In this document: piece after piece, positions 6,417 to 6,786 of the stretch
How the letters are laid out: the number at the start of each line of letters is the position of its first letter
How positions within the stretch are numbered: position 1 is the first letter of the stretch
Origin: an uncultured Candidatus Udaeobacter sp.
GTDB taxonomy: Bacteria; Verrucomicrobiota; Verrucomicrobiia; Chthoniobacterales; UBA10450
Length of the DNA stretch: 6,786 bases
Reading direction: 5' to 3'
Assembly: GCA_955652245.1 (NCBI GenBank)
Contig: CATPAV010000133.1
Coordinates: 1 to 6,786 of the forward strand
Translations under genes and position numbers: made by a program
Notes under the pieces: model-generated
What the model was told of the DNA's origin: nothing
Seen by the model: only the letters and a program-made list of their open reading frames with translations
Databases searched by the model: none

Positions 6417-6786
6417 AAGCTCGGAATTCTTTCTGTTTCATCTTCAACGGTGCGGCGGATGGCGTTAAACCAGCCATCGTAGAGACTGGCAATCGGCCAG
6501 CGGAAACTTTCCTCGTTTACGCGGATGCGCAGATCGTCGCCGCCGACTTTGCCTAACTGCTGAACGGGAACGTCGCGCTCGCGCAAGATCGACATCGCCT
6601 TTTCGGCATCATATGCAGCGACGGAAATAACGATTCGCGATTGCGATTCGTTAAAGAGAACTGCAGCGGCAGGCGTGTCGCACGCGCCAAGATCGATATC
6701 TGCGCCGAAAATCTCTTCGGTATTAAAACAGCATTCGGCCAGGGTGACCCCGAGACCGCCTTCGGAGCAATCATGCGCGTTCTTGA
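6413..6786 (-). CDS. purL: Phosphoribosylformylglycinamidine synthase PurL, C-terminal part
   Basis: The frame is open from the window edge (first complete codon at 6784) to TGA 6415-6413, giving the last 123 residues; the rest of the gene lies beyond base 6786. PurL converts FGAR, ATP and glutamine-derived ammonia to FGAM, step 4 of purine synthesis, in the cytoplasm. The visible part is the C-terminal PurM-like ATP-grasp-unrelated half: NAHDCSEGGLGVTLAE (residues 2-17) matches the conserved HD-S-GGL loop, and VLFNESQSRIVIS matches the following strand motif. GKVGGDDLRI comes next, and the protein ends ...ERIPSL. The end resembles the short PurL that works with separate PurS and PurQ, rather than the long E. 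coli type, which continues into a fused glutaminase domain. purF starts 55 bases after the purL stop codon (25 bases if TTG 6387 is used). Confidence 0.93.
   Translation of the reverse strand, partial: KNAHDCSEGGLGVTLAECCFNTEEIFGADIDLGACDTPAAAVLFNESQSRIVISVAAYDAEKAMSILRERDVPVQQLGKVGGDDLRIRVNEESFRWPIASLYDGWFNAIRRTVEDETERIPSL

Noticed and set aside
6553..6774. Open frame of 73 codons on the minus strand near the right edge
   Set aside because: It overlaps purL in a different frame. The purL frame shows clear family motifs and this one shows none.
1..6786. A previously undescribed multi-gene system such as defence, toxin-antitoxin, secretion or a mobile element
   Set aside because: Four of the five genes are housekeeping or purine/tetrapyrrole enzymes with complete motifs. 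No integrase, transposase, nuclease, toxin or repeat-spacer pattern was found on either strand.

Overview
The window comes from a bacterial chromosome of moderate GC content. It holds five protein-coding genes in two convergent groups, with very little intergenic space. No RNA gene, CRISPR array, insertion sequence or phage gene is visible. Protein style and gene content suggest an uncultured soil-type bacterium of the Verrucomicrobiota, with Acidobacteriota as the alternative. This taxonomic guess rests on general impression only and is of low to moderate confidence.

Plus strand, 1-3702. The window opens inside hemL (glutamate-1-semialdehyde 2,1-aminomutase, C5 pathway to tetrapyrroles), whose first ~75 codons lie outside. 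After 63 bases follows a large gene (860 aa) whose product combines a clan GH-A glycoside-hydrolase-like barrel, a family 2 glycosyltransferase domain and a membrane-embedded C-terminal part. It is the least ordinary gene here and probably makes or remodels a cell-surface or exported glycan. Nothing in the sequence links it functionally to hemL.

Convergence zone, 3703-3772. The two groups meet tail to tail with only 49 bases between stop codons. The zone carries two short perfect hairpins, one intergenic and one formed by the last codons of purM.

Minus strand, 6786 down to 3752. This is a de novo purine operon segment in the order purL (C-terminal 123 residues only), purF, purM, matching the core of the classical purQLFM order. 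The three enzymes cover step 4 (PurL, FGAM synthase), step 1 (PurF, PRPP amidotransferase) and step 5 (PurM, AIR synthase). PurF is of the Bacillus type, with a processed N-terminal catalytic Cys and four Cys for a 4Fe-4S cluster.

The most interesting non-coding signals are at the two operon junctions. Between purF and purM, a long imperfect inverted repeat fills the whole gap, starts next to the purF stop codon and pairs the purM start codon inside its helix. It looks like a dispersed repeat that has become part of the operon mRNA. Between purL and purF, a possible 20-codon frame is linked to both neighbours by GTGA stop/start overlaps, which may be a coupling device or chance. I see no clearly new defence, mobile or multi-gene system. 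The candidates for novelty are the GH-GT2 fusion enzyme and the RNA architecture of the pur operon junctions.
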